64,000 nucleotides of DNA from Parvibaculum sp035325945 (GTDB taxonomy: Bacteria > Pseudomonadota > Alphaproteobacteria > Parvibaculales > Parvibaculaceae): positions 1-64,000 of the forward strand of contig NZ_DAOKYX010000008.1 in the NCBI RefSeq assembly GCF_035325945.1, read 5' to 3'. Numbering within the stretch: the first letter of the stretch is position 1; each line of letters begins with the position of its first letter. A program made the translations under genes and the position numbers. This document shows positions 16,426-25,430 of this stretch, in pieces. Under the pieces are notes generated by a model that saw only the letters and a program-made list of their open reading frames with translations, ran no database searches and had not been told where the DNA came from.

Positions 16426-17759
16426 CAGTCATCCTCCCGCGCCGGAGGCGTCTGCGAAAGAATATCGGCGAGCATGGCATAGCCCGACGCCATGTCCGTC
16501 GCCTCGTTTTTACGCTGCCCGAGAAAACGCTCGAGCGAAGGCTGATAGAAGATCGCCTCGTCGACGAGCTTGTCCGAACCGGGACGGTACGCGCCGAGGC
16601 GAATGAGTTCTTCCATGTCGTCATAGGTCGAAAGCAACGTCCGCGCCTTGCGGATGAGCGTGTTCTCTTCCTCGCTGTTGCAGCCCGGCATGGTGCGCGA
16701 CACGGATTTGAGAATATTGATCGCCGGATAGCGGCCGCGCTCCGCGATCGCGCGCTCCATGACGATGTGTCCGTCGAGAATGCCGCGCACCGCGTCCGCG
16801 ACCGGCTCGTTGTGATCGTCGCCATCGACGAGAACGGTGAAGAGCCCGGTGATGCTGCCGCTTCCCGTGCCGGGGCCTGCGCGCTCGAGCAGCTTGGGCA
16901 GCTCGGCGAAGACGGTGGGCGTATAGCCCTTGCTCGTGGGCGGCTCGCCGGCGGAAAGGCCGATCTCGCGCTGCGCCATCGCAAAGCGCGTCACGCTGTC
17001 CATGAGGCAGAGCACATCCTTGCCGTGATCACGGAAATATTCCGCGAGGCTTAGCGTCAGATAGGCCGCCTGACGGCGCATCAGCGCCGCCTCGTCGGAG
17101 GTCGCGACCACGACGACGGAGCGCGCAAGACCCTCCGGCCCCAGATCGTCTTCAAGGAATTCCTGAACCTCGCGGCCGCGCTCGCCGATGAGGCCGATGA
17201 CCGAAATATCGCAGGCCGTGTTGCGGGCGAGCATCGAGAGCAGCACCGACTTGCCGACGCCGGAGCCCGCGAAAATGCCCATGCGCTGGCCGCGGCAGCA
17301 GCTCAGAAACGTGTTGATGGCGCGGACGCCGAGATCGATCTTGCCGCGCACGCGCTGCCTGGTATGCGCGGGAGGCGGCATGTTGCGCAGCGGATAGGGC
17401 TCGGCGCCCTGCGCGATCGGACCCTTGCCGTCGATGGGCTCGCCCATCGCATTGACCACGCGGCCGAGCCATGCGCTTGAAGGATAGACATGCGGCTCCT
17501 CGGCGATGACTTCCGCCTTGCAGCCGACGCCGATGCCGGAAAGCTGCCCGAACGGCAGGCAGAGCGCTCGCCCCTCGCGGAAGCCGACCACTTCGCATGG
17601 GATGTCGCCGCCCGTGCGGCTCGTCACCGTCAGCCTGCTGCCGACGCCCATGGCGTGAAGCGGACCCGCCACTTCCACCATCAGCCCCTGAACGCTGACG
17701 ACACGTCCGTAATGCCTGATCTCGGAGAGCGCGCCGATCTCCGCCAACAAAGCTCGCAC
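16425..17759 (-). CDS. fliI: Flagellum-specific ATP synthase FliI
   Basis: 444 residues, GTG start. Walker A GIFAGSGVGKS (161-171), the IGERGREVQEFLED signature, the Walker B VLCLMDSVTRFAMAQRE and the YTPTVFAELPKLLERAG motif define a flagellar/type III ATPase rather than F1-beta. It drives unfolding and delivery of flagellar substrates. Divergent from ctrA; a candidate CtrA box lies about 106 bp upstream. fliJ follows with a 4-bp overlap. Confidence 0.97.
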   Translation of the reverse strand: MRALLAEIGALSEIRHYGRVVSVQGLMVEVAGPLHAMGVGSRLTVTSRTGGDIPCEVVGFREGRALCLPFGQLSGIGVGCKAEVIAEEPHVYPSSAWLGRVVNAMGEPIDGKGPIAQGAEPYPLRNMPPPAHTRQRVRGKIDLGVRAINTFLSCCRGQRMGIFAGSGVGKSVLLSMLARNTACDISVIGLIGERGREVQEFLEDDLGPEGLARSVVVVATSDEAALMRRQAAYLTLSLAEYFRDHGKDVLCLMDSVTRFAMAQREIGLSAGEPPTSKGYTPTVFAELPKLLERAGPGTGSGSITGLFTVLVDGDDHNEPVADAVRGILDGHIVMERAIAERGRYPAINILKSVSRTMPGCNSEEENTLIRKARTLLSTYDDMEELIRLGAYRPGSDKLVDEAIFYQPSLERFLGQRKNEATDMASGYAMLADILSQTPPAREDD

Positions 17760-17864
17760 TTCTCAAGGCTCCCGCGTCTTGCTTGCCTCGCCCCGCCAGG
17801 GGCTTGCTATATGGGAGGAATCACCCCTGCTCCCACATCGTGCGTTCATCATGGCGGCAAGACT

Positions 17865-17879
17865 TTAAGGGCGCGTAAA
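17865..17879 (-). promoter_or_regulatory. Candidate CtrA box upstream of fliI (TTTA-N7-TTAA on minus strand)
   Basis: Read on the minus strand this is TTTA, seven bases, TTAA: one mismatch to the CtrA consensus, 106 bp before the fliI GTG. The fliI-fliJ genes are CtrA targets in Caulobacter. Confidence 0.35.
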
Positions 17880-18025
17880 CCCTGGAACCGGGAAAATATC
17901 ACCGAAATCGGAGGCAGCGGCGCGGTGGCAGGGTCGTGGATCCGGGCGGAATTCACGCCCCGGTCAACAGGGTGAACGGCCTGTGAACCGCTTACATAAA
18001 TTTTTCTCAAAATTTTCGTCCACGG

Positions 18026-18041
18026 TTAACCTTTATTAACC
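18026..18041 (+). promoter_or_regulatory. Tandem TTAACC half-sites upstream of ctrA
   Basis: TTAACC at 18026-18031 and 18036-18041, exactly one helical turn apart, about 85-100 bp before the ctrA ATG. The half-site resembles the CtrA binding octamer TTAACCAT, so this is a candidate autoregulatory element. The whole divergent fliI-ctrA gap (17760-18126) is otherwise without a gene and becomes AT-rich at 17990-18080. Confidence 0.5.
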
Positions 18042-18126
18042 AAATCGCGATAATGTGGCTTATGTGGATTTAACTTTTTGGGCCGCAGTGGCGGGGGGCA
18101 GGCCTCCCGCTGCGAAGAGGGGGACG

Positions 18127-18834
<708 letters not shown>

Positions 18835-18860
18835 GACGACCGGGCGCATGAAAAGACGAA

Positions 18861-18882
18861 GGGCGTCTCCCGCGAGACGCCC
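18861..18882 (+). terminator. Bidirectional hairpin between ctrA and chpT
   Basis: GGGCGTCTC, loop CCGC, GAGACGCCC, followed by TTTGCGTTT. The 9-bp perfect stem sits between the convergent ctrA and chpT genes. Confidence 0.75.
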
Positions 18883-18912
18883 TTTGCGTTTGGCTCGGCT
18901 GCCGGAAAATCC

Positions 18913-19548
18913 CTAGGCCCTGGCCTCGATCGTGAATTCCTCGCCTTCCATGCGCGCTTCGATCGCAAGGCCGAGCGAACGGGCGATGAGCCCGGTGAAA
19001 TAAGGCTGGGCCGCGCGCGCATCGAGGGGCTCATCCGGCGCCCTCCCGCCCAGAAACCTCGCCGTCTCTTCCGGAATGCGCGCCGCCTGCCCGCGCGAGC
19101 GCACATGAAGATGCGGCTTTGCGAGATCGCCCTCGATGCCGACAGCGACCTCGCCGCCGCGCGGAACAGCGGCAATGCCGATGAGCAGCATGTTGAGCAG
19201 CAGCTTCACATAGTCCTTGCCCATGGTGGCGTGTGGCGCGTGCCAGGAAAGCGTCGCCTTCTCGCTCCGCATGAGCCCTTCGGCGACGGCGCGCGCATCG
19301 GCGAGATCGAGTTCGGCCCCGGCCGAGCCTGCCGAGCCGAAGGCGAGCCGCGCGAATTGCAGCTTCGCTGAAGCCTGCGCGGCGCTCTTCGTGATGAGAT
19401 CCATCGCGTGAACGCGCATCTCGGGGTCGTCATCGTCCGCGAGCACTTCGAGGCCGTTGGTGATCGCGCCCACCGGGCTGATGACATCGTGGCAGACGCG
19501 GCTGCACAAAAGCGCCGCCAGCTCCAGCGCCGAAATATCCTCGTTCAT
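18913..19548 (-). CDS. chpT: Histidine phosphotransferase ChpT
   Basis: 211 residues. H20 in SRVCHDVISPVGAITNGLEVL is the predicted phospho-histidine of the DHp-like helix; the C-terminal half (DYVKLLLNMLLIGIAAVPRGGEV) is the degenerate ATPase-like fold of this family. ChpT passes phosphate from CckA to CtrA and CpdR. ATG 19548 matches the family N-terminus; the frame is open far upstream, but that stretch contains a 15-bp repeat array and overlaps cysQ. The CckA gene is not in the window. Confidence 0.95.
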   Translation of the reverse strand: MNEDISALELAALLCSRVCHDVISPVGAITNGLEVLADDDDPEMRVHAMDLITKSAAQASAKLQFARLAFGSAGSAGAELDLADARAVAEGLMRSEKATLSWHAPHATMGKDYVKLLLNMLLIGIAAVPRGGEVAVGIEGDLAKPHLHVRSRGQAARIPEETARFLGGRAPDEPLDARAAQPYFTGLIARSLGLAIEARMEGEEFTIEARA

Positions 19549-19642
19549 CGTTCCGCCGCCCCCGCTTTTCGATCTTCGCCTGAACGCAAATGCCCCAAAC
19601 GCTGATAGCATCGCGCCGCCCGCTATGCCAGCCCCGACCCGG

Positions 19643-19702
19643 CTCGATCCGGCCCAACTCGATCCGGCCCAGCCCGATCCCGCCATGCTTGACCCTGCCA
19701 GC
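19643..19702 (+). repeat. Four-unit 15-bp tandem repeat between chpT and cysQ
   Basis: Units CTCGATCCGGCCCAA, CTCGATCCGGCCCAG, CCCGATCCCGCCATG and CTTGACCCTGCCAGC lie end to end, becoming more diverged towards cysQ. The array fills the divergent promoter region of chpT and cysQ. On the minus strand it would read as an Ala-Gly-Ser-Ser/Trp repeat if chpT were extended. Confidence 0.8.
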
Positions 19703-19743
19703 TCCGGGTGCTGTTCTCGCGCCGCCGATGCCAGGAGAAACGC

Positions 19744-20553
19744 ATGAGCCCCACCCCGGACCGCAAGACACTCCTCGACGGGCTCTGCCGCCTCTCGCTC
19801 ATGGCGGGCGCCACGATCATGGCCCATTACGACAGCGGGCTCGAAGCGATCCGCAAGGAAGACGACAGCCCCGTCACCGCCGCAGATCATGATGCCGAAC
19901 GCATCATTCTCGACGGGCTGCATCATCTTGCGCCAGGCATTCCCATCGTCTCCGAGGAACAGGCGGCCGCCGGACATATCCCCGATATCGGCCGGCGCTT
20001 CTTTCTTGTCGATCCGCTCGACGGCACGAAGGAGTTCCTTCGCAAGAACGGCGAATTCACGGTCAACATCGCGCTCATCGAGGATCGCGTGCCCGTTGCG
20101 GGCGTGGTTTACGCACCGGCCAGCGGACGCCTCTTCTACGCCGCAGGTTCCGGTGAAGCCTATGAGCGGAAAGTCGCGCCTTCCACAAATGGGGCGCTCG
20201 ACGGCGCCGAGCCCGCCCGCCGCATCGGTGTGCGAAAACCGGATCCCTCCGGCCTCGTTGTCGTCGTGAGCCGCACTCACCGCGATCACAAGACCGACGA
20301 ATATCTCAACCTCTACAATGTGAAGGAGTTTCTGGTCTCGGGCTCCTCGCTCAAATTCTGCCTGATCGCGGCGGGCGAAGCCGATCTCTATCCCCGGCAC
20401 GGCCGCACGATGGAGTGGGACACGGCGGCAGGCCATGCGGTGCTCGCCGCCGCCGGAGGCAGCGTGACCCAGCTCGACGGCGCGCCGCTTCTCTATGGCA
20501 AGACCGAACGCGGGCTCGACAACCCGTTCTTCGTCGCGCGCGGCGGCGCCTAG
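19744..20553 (+). CDS. cysQ: 3'(2'),5'-bisphosphate nucleotidase CysQ
   Basis: 269 residues, ATG with AGGAG upstream. Inositol-monophosphatase-fold metal site: FLVDPLDGTKEFLRKNGEFTVNIALI and the later EWDTAAGHAVLAAAGG, plus IVSEE for the first metal ligand. CysQ hydrolyses PAP from sulfate assimilation to AMP and recycles it. An inositol phosphatase is the main alternative, but KEFLRKNGEFTVNIALIE is the CysQ form. Confidence 0.93.
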   Translation: MSPTPDRKTLLDGLCRLSLMAGATIMAHYDSGLEAIRKEDDSPVTAADHDAERIILDGLHHLAPGIPIVSEEQAAAGHIPDIGRRFFLVDPLDGTKEFLRKNGEFTVNIALIEDRVPVAGVVYAPASGRLFYAAGSGEAYERKVAPSTNGALDGAEPARRIGVRKPDPSGLVVVVSRTHRDHKTDEYLNLYNVKEFLVSGSSLKFCLIAAGEADLYPRHGRTMEWDTAAGHAVLAAAGGSVTQLDGAPLLYGKTERGLDNPFFVARGGA

Positions 20554-20571
20554 CGCGGCGCGCATGCGAAA

Positions 20572-20599
20572 ACGGCGCCTCCGATGAGAGAGGCGCCGT
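20572..20599 (+). terminator. Hairpin after cysQ
   Basis: ACGGCGCCTC, loop CGATGAGA, GAGGCGCCGT: 10-bp perfect stem 18 bp after the cysQ stop. No T run follows, so termination is inferred from position. Confidence 0.5.
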
Positions 20600-20639
20600 A
20601 CCCGTCATGCTTGTCGAGGCCGCGAACGAAATGGAATGC

Positions 20640-20686
20640 GGCCGACGCGAACCCGAACCCCCCGGCCCTGCGGGTTCGCGCCGGCC
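20640..20686. repeat. 16-bp inverted repeat between convergent cysQ and ydbL
   Basis: GGCCGACGCGAACCCG and CGGGTTCGCGCCGGCC are complementary at 15 of 16 positions around a 15-base C-rich loop. It could act as a bidirectional terminator; no coding feature covers it. Confidence 0.6.
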
Positions 20687-20784
20687 TCGCCTGCCGGATA
20701 CGCATACTGGCGGCGGCGCTGCCGGAAGCGGAGCAAGCCTCATGCCGGAGATTTAGGGACGTCAGCGTACCGGAACGGAACGCT

Positions 20785-21132
20785 TCAGGGCTTTTTGACC
20801 CATTTTCCCGATGCATCCTGGACAAACTGTCCCGAAGGCGTCTTCGCGATGAGCTTTTCGGCGGCGAGCTTCTCCACCGCGTTGAGCGTCGCCCCGGGCG
20901 TCTGCGTCACGATGTTCTGATAGGCCCCGCGGCGGCGCAGATTGATGTCGTCCACCAGACGCTTGAGGTCGGGCGACGGGCTCGCGGTGACGACGCCGAC
21001 ATAGCCGTCCTGCCGCTCGCCCACGAGCCCCTGCGCCTTCGCGCCGTCGAGATCGAGCGCGAAAGCGGGCGCCGCGAGAGCGAGCGCGCAGACGACGGAG
21101 AGAATGGCGAGTGCTGATTTGAAGAGGCGCAT
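20785..21132 (-). CDS. ydbL: YdbL family periplasmic protein (DUF1318)
   Basis: 115 residues with a clear signal peptide (MRLFKSALAILSVVCALALAAPAFA). The mature part has DLDGAKAQGLVGERQDGYVGVV and the NLRRRGAYQNIV segment typical of DUF1318, ending with a QDASGKWVKK tail. In E. coli the gene is co-encoded with ydbH and ynbE and assists their assembly. Here it is the last gene of the same three-gene minus-strand operon. Confidence 0.9.
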   Translation of the reverse strand: MRLFKSALAILSVVCALALAAPAFALDLDGAKAQGLVGERQDGYVGVVTASPSPDLKRLVDDINLRRRGAYQNIVTQTPGATLNAVEKLAAEKLIAKTPSGQFVQDASGKWVKKP

Positions 21133-21142
21133 GATCTTCCTC

Positions 21143-21367
21143 TCAGAAAAGATCGGGGTTCTTGGCGAGCACATTGTCCAGTTCGCGATCGACCTTGACG
21201 CGAACCTCCTGCTCGATCTTGACGTTGAGATTGATTTCGATGGGCTTGTCGGGCGCCTCGATCTTCACGGTCGGATTGCATGCCGCCGCGACGAGGAGAA
21301 GCCCCGCCGCGATCAACCCGTTCGCCGCGCGCCGTCTTGTCATTCCCGATTTGTCTCTTGCATTCAT
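21143..21367 (-). CDS. ynbE: YnbE-like outer-membrane lipoprotein
   Basis: 74 residues (or 66 from the second Met at 21343). A lipoprotein signal with lipobox LVAAAC gives a mature protein of about 45 residues. NPTVKIEAPDKPIEINLNVKIEQEVRVKVDRELDN is the YnbE pattern, a beta-strand partner that augments the YdbH C-terminus at the outer membrane. Its ATG overlaps the ydbH stop as ATGA, so the two proteins are probably made in step. Confidence 0.9.
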   Translation of the reverse strand: MNARDKSGMTRRRAANGLIAAGLLLVAAACNPTVKIEAPDKPIEINLNVKIEQEVRVKVDRELDNVLAKNPDLF

Positions 21368-23046
21368 GGTGTGGCCTTCTTCGTCGGCGCGACCTCGCTG
21401 CGGATCAGTTCCATCGGCCGGAAGCCGACCGTACCACGCCGGATCAGCTCCGCAAGCGAGCCTTGCAGATTGACATTGAGGACAATCGGATAGCCGCCAT
21501 AGAGCGACGGATTCGAGCCCTTGAAGTGGAGGCGGAACTGAAGTTCGCCATTGGCGTTTCCGCTGAGCGTCGCCTTAAGCTCCGTGTAATGAAAATCTTT
21601 CAGAGCCTCTGTCAGAAGCTTCGTCTGTTCGTTGCCTGCTGCCGCGTCAGCGGCGGCACTTTTGTAGACGATGACGCCACCACCCGCCGCGGCGGCGAGC
21701 GCCCCGTCCCTGATGATCGGATTGCCGTTCTCGATCGCGACGGGAATGGTGCCGCTCAGCTTCCCGCTCCCGGAAAGGCCCGGCACATCGACGAGCATCA
21801 GAAGGGATGCCACATCGACATTCTCGACCGTAAGCTCGAATGCGTCGGCGCCGGCCGAGGTCGAGGCGAGGGAGAGGCGGCCATCGGCGAAGGGCCAGGC
21901 CGCGCTGACGAGGTGCGGAAGGCCCGACCTGCCGATCTCGAACGCGACGCGGCCATCCTTCAGCGGAACGCCAGCCTCGACGAGCCCGACCGAGAGCGTC
22001 TGTATGCCCCTGCTGCGCGGCGGCGCGAGGCTGTCGAGGATCACCGTCCCGTCGAGCCCGCCGAACTTCGCCGAATAGGCCTCGAAGCCGATGCCGGAAA
22101 GCACGACCCGCCCCGAACTCCTCAAGCCCCCGGACGCGAAGGAAAGCTCCGCCTCATAATTCGCCTTGCCCTGAACATTGGCGACGAGACCCTTCAGCAC
22201 CGGCAACAGGGTTTGCGGCTCGAGCCCCGCAGGCGCGAAACTGAGCGCTCCCTGCGCGCGCACGGCGCCCTTCAGCCCCGCGAGATCATAGCTGCCCGCG
22301 AGCTTCGCGAGCTCTGCGCCGCCCGCGCCGGGCGCGGCGCTCCGCGCCACGGCGCTGAAACCGAGCTTGCTGCCATCGAGCGTGCCCCCTCCGACAAATT
22401 CGACCGGCTCGAAGCGAAGAGGTGCGGCAAGATCGGAAAGGCGCAACGAGGGAAATGAAATGGCGACCGGCGCCGCCGCATCGGGCTTCGACAGATCGAG
22501 GCTGCCATCGAGCGCGAAGCGCCCTTGCGGCGTCGCAAGCTCGATCCGCGCGCCATCGACATGAATGGCGGGAAGCGGGCCCGCCGCGCCGCCGCCTCCC
22601 CCCTCCAGAAGCCTGCTCGCCGCGCCGAGCGACAGGCCGTGCTCATCCACCAGCGCATGAGCAGTCAGATTGGAAATCTCGATCGATTGAACGCGCCCTG
22701 AAATAAGCTCGCCCAGCCGGTACATCACCGTAATCTGCCCGGCCTCGACATCCGGAGACTGACGGGCACTTCCTTCACCGGGGCCGATCGCCAGATCCGC
22801 GATCTCGATACTCCTGAGGCCGAGCATCGAAACCCGGAAGGAGACGGGGGCCACGCCACGCGCCGCCAGCGCATCGGCGATCGCCCGCTCGGCCAGCGCC
22901 ACCCTCGACTGCCACAGCGCGGCCAATCCGAGGACGAGCAGCAACACCGCGGCGGCGCCCAGATAAATAAGACGCCTCAGCGCCGGTTTTTTATTGCCCA
23001 TAACCTGAAGCGAAATATCCTTGTGGAGAGAAATCCAGGGCCTCAT
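21364..23046 (-). CDS. ydbH: YdbH-like AsmA-family inter-membrane bridge protein
   Basis: About 560 residues (545 if started at ATG 23001, just before the RRLIYLGAAAVLLLVLGLAAL membrane anchor). ATG 23046 has AAGG upstream. The rest is predicted periplasmic beta-rich repeats. The C-terminus FHYTELKATLSGNANGELQFRLHFKGSNP with LNVNLQGSLAELIR matches the YdbH tail. AsmA-like proteins carry phospholipids from inner to outer membrane; YdbH works with YnbE and YdbL. It is much shorter than E. coli YdbH (about 880 residues). Confidence 0.85.
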   Translation of the reverse strand: MRPWISLHKDISLQVMGNKKPALRRLIYLGAAAVLLLVLGLAALWQSRVALAERAIADALAARGVAPVSFRVSMLGLRSIEIADLAIGPGEGSARQSPDVEAGQITVMYRLGELISGRVQSIEISNLTAHALVDEHGLSLGAASRLLEGGGGGAAGPLPAIHVDGARIELATPQGRFALDGSLDLSKPDAAAPVAISFPSLRLSDLAAPLRFEPVEFVGGGTLDGSKLGFSAVARSAAPGAGGAELAKLAGSYDLAGLKGAVRAQGALSFAPAGLEPQTLLPVLKGLVANVQGKANYEAELSFASGGLRSSGRVVLSGIGFEAYSAKFGGLDGTVILDSLAPPRSRGIQTLSVGLVEAGVPLKDGRVAFEIGRSGLPHLVSAAWPFADGRLSLASTSAGADAFELTVENVDVASLLMLVDVPGLSGSGKLSGTIPVAIENGNPIIRDGALAAAAGGGVIVYKSAAADAAAGNEQTKLLTEALKDFHYTELKATLSGNANGELQFRLHFKGSNPSLYGGYPIVLNVNLQGSLAELIRRGTVGFRPMELIRSEVAPTKKATP

Positions 23047-23163
23047 CTCTGCCTTATTATGCCGCCACAAAGTGTCGGGCATAAGCGCGGTAGAATACGG
23101 GCATCGGATTCGGGCCAATTTTGGGCCCGACTGAAAGCAAAGGCCAAAGAGGAGCGAACGCAA

Positions 23164-23790
23164 ATGGCAACCAGACCGAAAATGCTCCACGGGCTCCACG
23201 CGACGGTCGCGGCGGGCCTGCTCATCCTCCTCGCCGGAGCCGGCTCCACGGCAGCCCACGCCGCCGAATACAACCAGCAGGCCCCGGCCGTCCGCAGCCA
23301 TGCGAGCGATACCTATAGCGAGAAGGAGATCGTGAACGAGGCCGGCCAGTTCTTCGGAAGCGCCGCCCAGGGCATGGCGGATGCCGTCCACAGCGTCTTC
23401 AAGAAATACGGAGAGCCGAACGCCTATATCAAGGGCGAGGAAACGAGCGGCGCCATCGTCCTCGGGCTTCGTTACGGGTCCGGTACGCTCGTCATGAAGA
23501 ATGGCGGCCAGCAAAAGGTCTATTGGCAGGGCCCGAGCGCCGGCTGGGACTTTGGCGGCAACGCGGTCAAGGTTTTCACGCTCGTCTATAACCTCCCCGA
23601 CGGGCAGACGATCTTCCAGCGCTTTCCCGGCGTCGAGGGCAGCGCCTATCTCGTCGGCGGCATCGGCATCAATTATCAGCAGCGCGGCAAGATCATTCTG
23701 GCTCCCATGCGCTCGGGCGTGGGCCTGCGGCTCGGCGCCTCGGTCGGCTATCTCAAATACACCAAGGACCGCGAATGGTTGCCCTTCTGA
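23164..23790 (+). CDS. eipA: EipA-type cell envelope integrity protein (DUF1134)
   Basis: 208 residues with a signal peptide ending near GSTAAHAAEY. The mature domain has YSEKEIVNEAGQFFGSAAQGMADAV, FKKYGEPNAYIKGEE, KVYWQGPSAGWDFGGNAVKVFTLVYNLP and APMRSGVGLRLGASVGYLKYT, diagnostic of DUF1134. Brucella EipA is a periplasmic protein needed for envelope integrity. It is divergent from the ydbH operon with about 120 bp between. Confidence 0.93.
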   Translation: MATRPKMLHGLHATVAAGLLILLAGAGSTAAHAAEYNQQAPAVRSHASDTYSEKEIVNEAGQFFGSAAQGMADAVHSVFKKYGEPNAYIKGEETSGAIVLGLRYGSGTLVMKNGGQQKVYWQGPSAGWDFGGNAVKVFTLVYNLPDGQTIFQRFPGVEGSAYLVGGIGINYQQRGKIILAPMRSGVGLRLGASVGYLKYTKDREWLPF

Positions 23791-23916
23791 CATGAGGCGC
23801 AGCACCGAGACGAGGGGCCCGCGTGTTTCAGCGGTAGAAGCTCCGATTTATTTCTGGCAGGCTGATCGGAGCCGCCTTCCGCCAGATGTCCACAACGCCA
23901 GCCCGACGGGGTTCCC

Positions 23917-24753
23917 ATGGCCGAAAGCCTGATGCTGATCGCACTCGGCTTCCTCACAGCGACGCTCTTCGCGATCGTGGCGGTTCAGCTTGCCTGGCGG
24001 CGCGCTGTCACCGTGACCACGGAAAAGATGAGGGGCGAACTCAACCTCGACGAGGTGGAGCAGACGGCCGCGCGCCTTGTCGAGGCCGAAGCCGCGCTCG
24101 AGGACAAGCGCGGCGAAGCGAGCGAACTCGCCGCCCGCAATGCCGAGCTCGAGGAACGGCTTGCTACCGCCAGCGCCGAAGCGCAGACGATGCAAAGCGA
24201 GATCGCCGACCTGCATGGCCACTACGAAACTGCTCAGGGCGAGGCTCGCCGTCAGGCCGAAGAACTGGCCGCGCTCCACTCCCATGCGGCGGCGCTGCAA
24301 ACCGAGATCGGCGGATTGCGGCAGCGCGTCGCGGAGCTTGAAACCGCCGCCACTGCGGAAATCAATCGTCAGCTACAGGTCGAAGCGCAACTCAGGCAGC
24401 TTGGCGAGCGCGCGACGCGGCTCATCTCCGAAATGAACGAGGCTTTCGCGCATGCCGCGAAGGCGACGGGGCTTCATTCCGCCATGGCCGCATCCGAGGC
24501 GAGCAGCACAACGCACCCCGCCGAAGAGCCCGCCACGCTATCGCCCTATCCAGTCGAGGTTGAAGACGGCACCGATATGCGCCAGCTCGACGCGATCAAG
24601 GCATCGCTTGCGAGTTTCAGCGAGAGCGTGAAGCCGGATGCGGCATCCTATGAGGATGCGGATGAGCAGGACGAGGACGCGCCCCTGCCGAATGAGAGCT
24701 TCCTTGCCGAGCGCATCCGCGCGCTTGAGGCGGGCGTCGCGCCCCATCGCTGA
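23917..24753 (+). CDS. Membrane-anchored coiled-coil protein, function unknown
   Basis: 278 residues. One N-terminal membrane helix (SLMLIALGFLTATLFAIVAVQLAW), then a long Glu/Ala/Arg-rich coiled coil at about 45-185 and an acidic, low-complexity tail. The arrangement resembles other one-helix coiled-coil proteins of Rhizobiales, but I cannot name a family. It stands alone between eipA and tRNA-Glu. Confidence 0.8.
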   Translation: MAESLMLIALGFLTATLFAIVAVQLAWRRAVTVTTEKMRGELNLDEVEQTAARLVEAEAALEDKRGEASELAARNAELEERLATASAEAQTMQSEIADLHGHYETAQGEARRQAEELAALHSHAAALQTEIGGLRQRVAELETAATAEINRQLQVEAQLRQLGERATRLISEMNEAFAHAAKATGLHSAMAASEASSTTHPAEEPATLSPYPVEVEDGTDMRQLDAIKASLASFSESVKPDAASYEDADEQDEDAPLPNESFLAERIRALEAGVAPHR

Positions 24754-24858
24754 CGGGCGGAAAAACCGTCTCTATACGGATGAATTGCGCGCGAAGATGC
24801 CCTGACCGCCAAAGCGTCCGGGCAGCAGCGCAAACTGAAATGTTCGGATTTCAGCGAA

Positions 24859-24934
24859 TGGCGTCCCCTAGGGGACTCGAACCCCTGTTTTCGCCGTGAG
24901 AGGGCGACGTCCTGGACCGCTAGACGAAGGGGAC
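24859..24934 (-). tRNA. tRNA-Glu (anticodon CUC)
   Basis: The minus strand reads GTCCCCTTCGTCTAG from position 34934's counterpart at the 24934 end, with CGCC-CTCTCAC-GGCG as anticodon arm (CUC), T arm AGGGGTTCGAGTCCCCT and an encoded CCA (TGG at 24859-24861 on the plus strand). It is a clean 76-nt cloverleaf including CCA. Confidence 0.95.
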
Positions 24935-25430
24935 GGGACCAGTTCGGGGGCTCCGTATAGGACGGTTGTGCGCCGCGATCAAGCATAAAGACGGTAAACC
25001 GGAAACCTCCGCGCGTACCCGGCGCCTGCTCGCCTGCGGCCGCGCCCTGGCGGGAGGGCAATCCCCTCCCCGCTATAGGGTAACCGCCCTAAATTTTTGC
25101 CCTGCGCTGCGGCAAACCGGCGCAGCGAAAGAGTGTGCCTATTCATGAATTTCAAAAATAAGGCATTTATCCCTTTAAGTACAATGACTTACAAAACATT
25201 ACGCCACTGGTGCGCGATATATAAAATTATTGCGACGCAGCATTTCGGATTTGACATTTTGTCACGAAAGGCGGATACAGGTCTCACGAAAGGCTGATCG
25301 ATCTCCTCCCCGATCGAAGACTTTCAGTAGTTGCCGCCCGCGCCCTCCTCCCTCCTCCCCCCGGCGCGGGCGGCACCCTCCCCCTCCCCAGAATTGAAAT
25401 GATCGCCTGGCTCGTGGCGCTTGCCGCGCG
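24935..25430. other. Gene-free stretch with an AT-rich island and hairpin
   Basis: No supported gene in about 496 bp. Bases 25140-25290 are markedly AT-rich compared with the rest of the window. This part contains a TTGACA-N17-GATACA promoter-like pair (25251-25279, plus strand) and the 11-mer TCACGAAAGGC twice (from about 25262 and 25284). A 12-bp inverted repeat (GCCGCCCGCGCC/GGCGCGGGCGGC, 25333-25374) has an all-pyrimidine loop. A 50-codon open frame from 25145 has no ribosome site or homology I can see. Confidence 0.6.

Noticed and set aside
19549..20565. N-terminal extension of chpT by 339 codons
   Set aside because: It would be antisense to cysQ and contains only repeat-derived sequence before the conserved ChpT start.
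25145..25297. 50-codon frame in the AT-rich island
   Set aside because: No ribosome site, no recognisable domain; kept only as part of the non-coding region.
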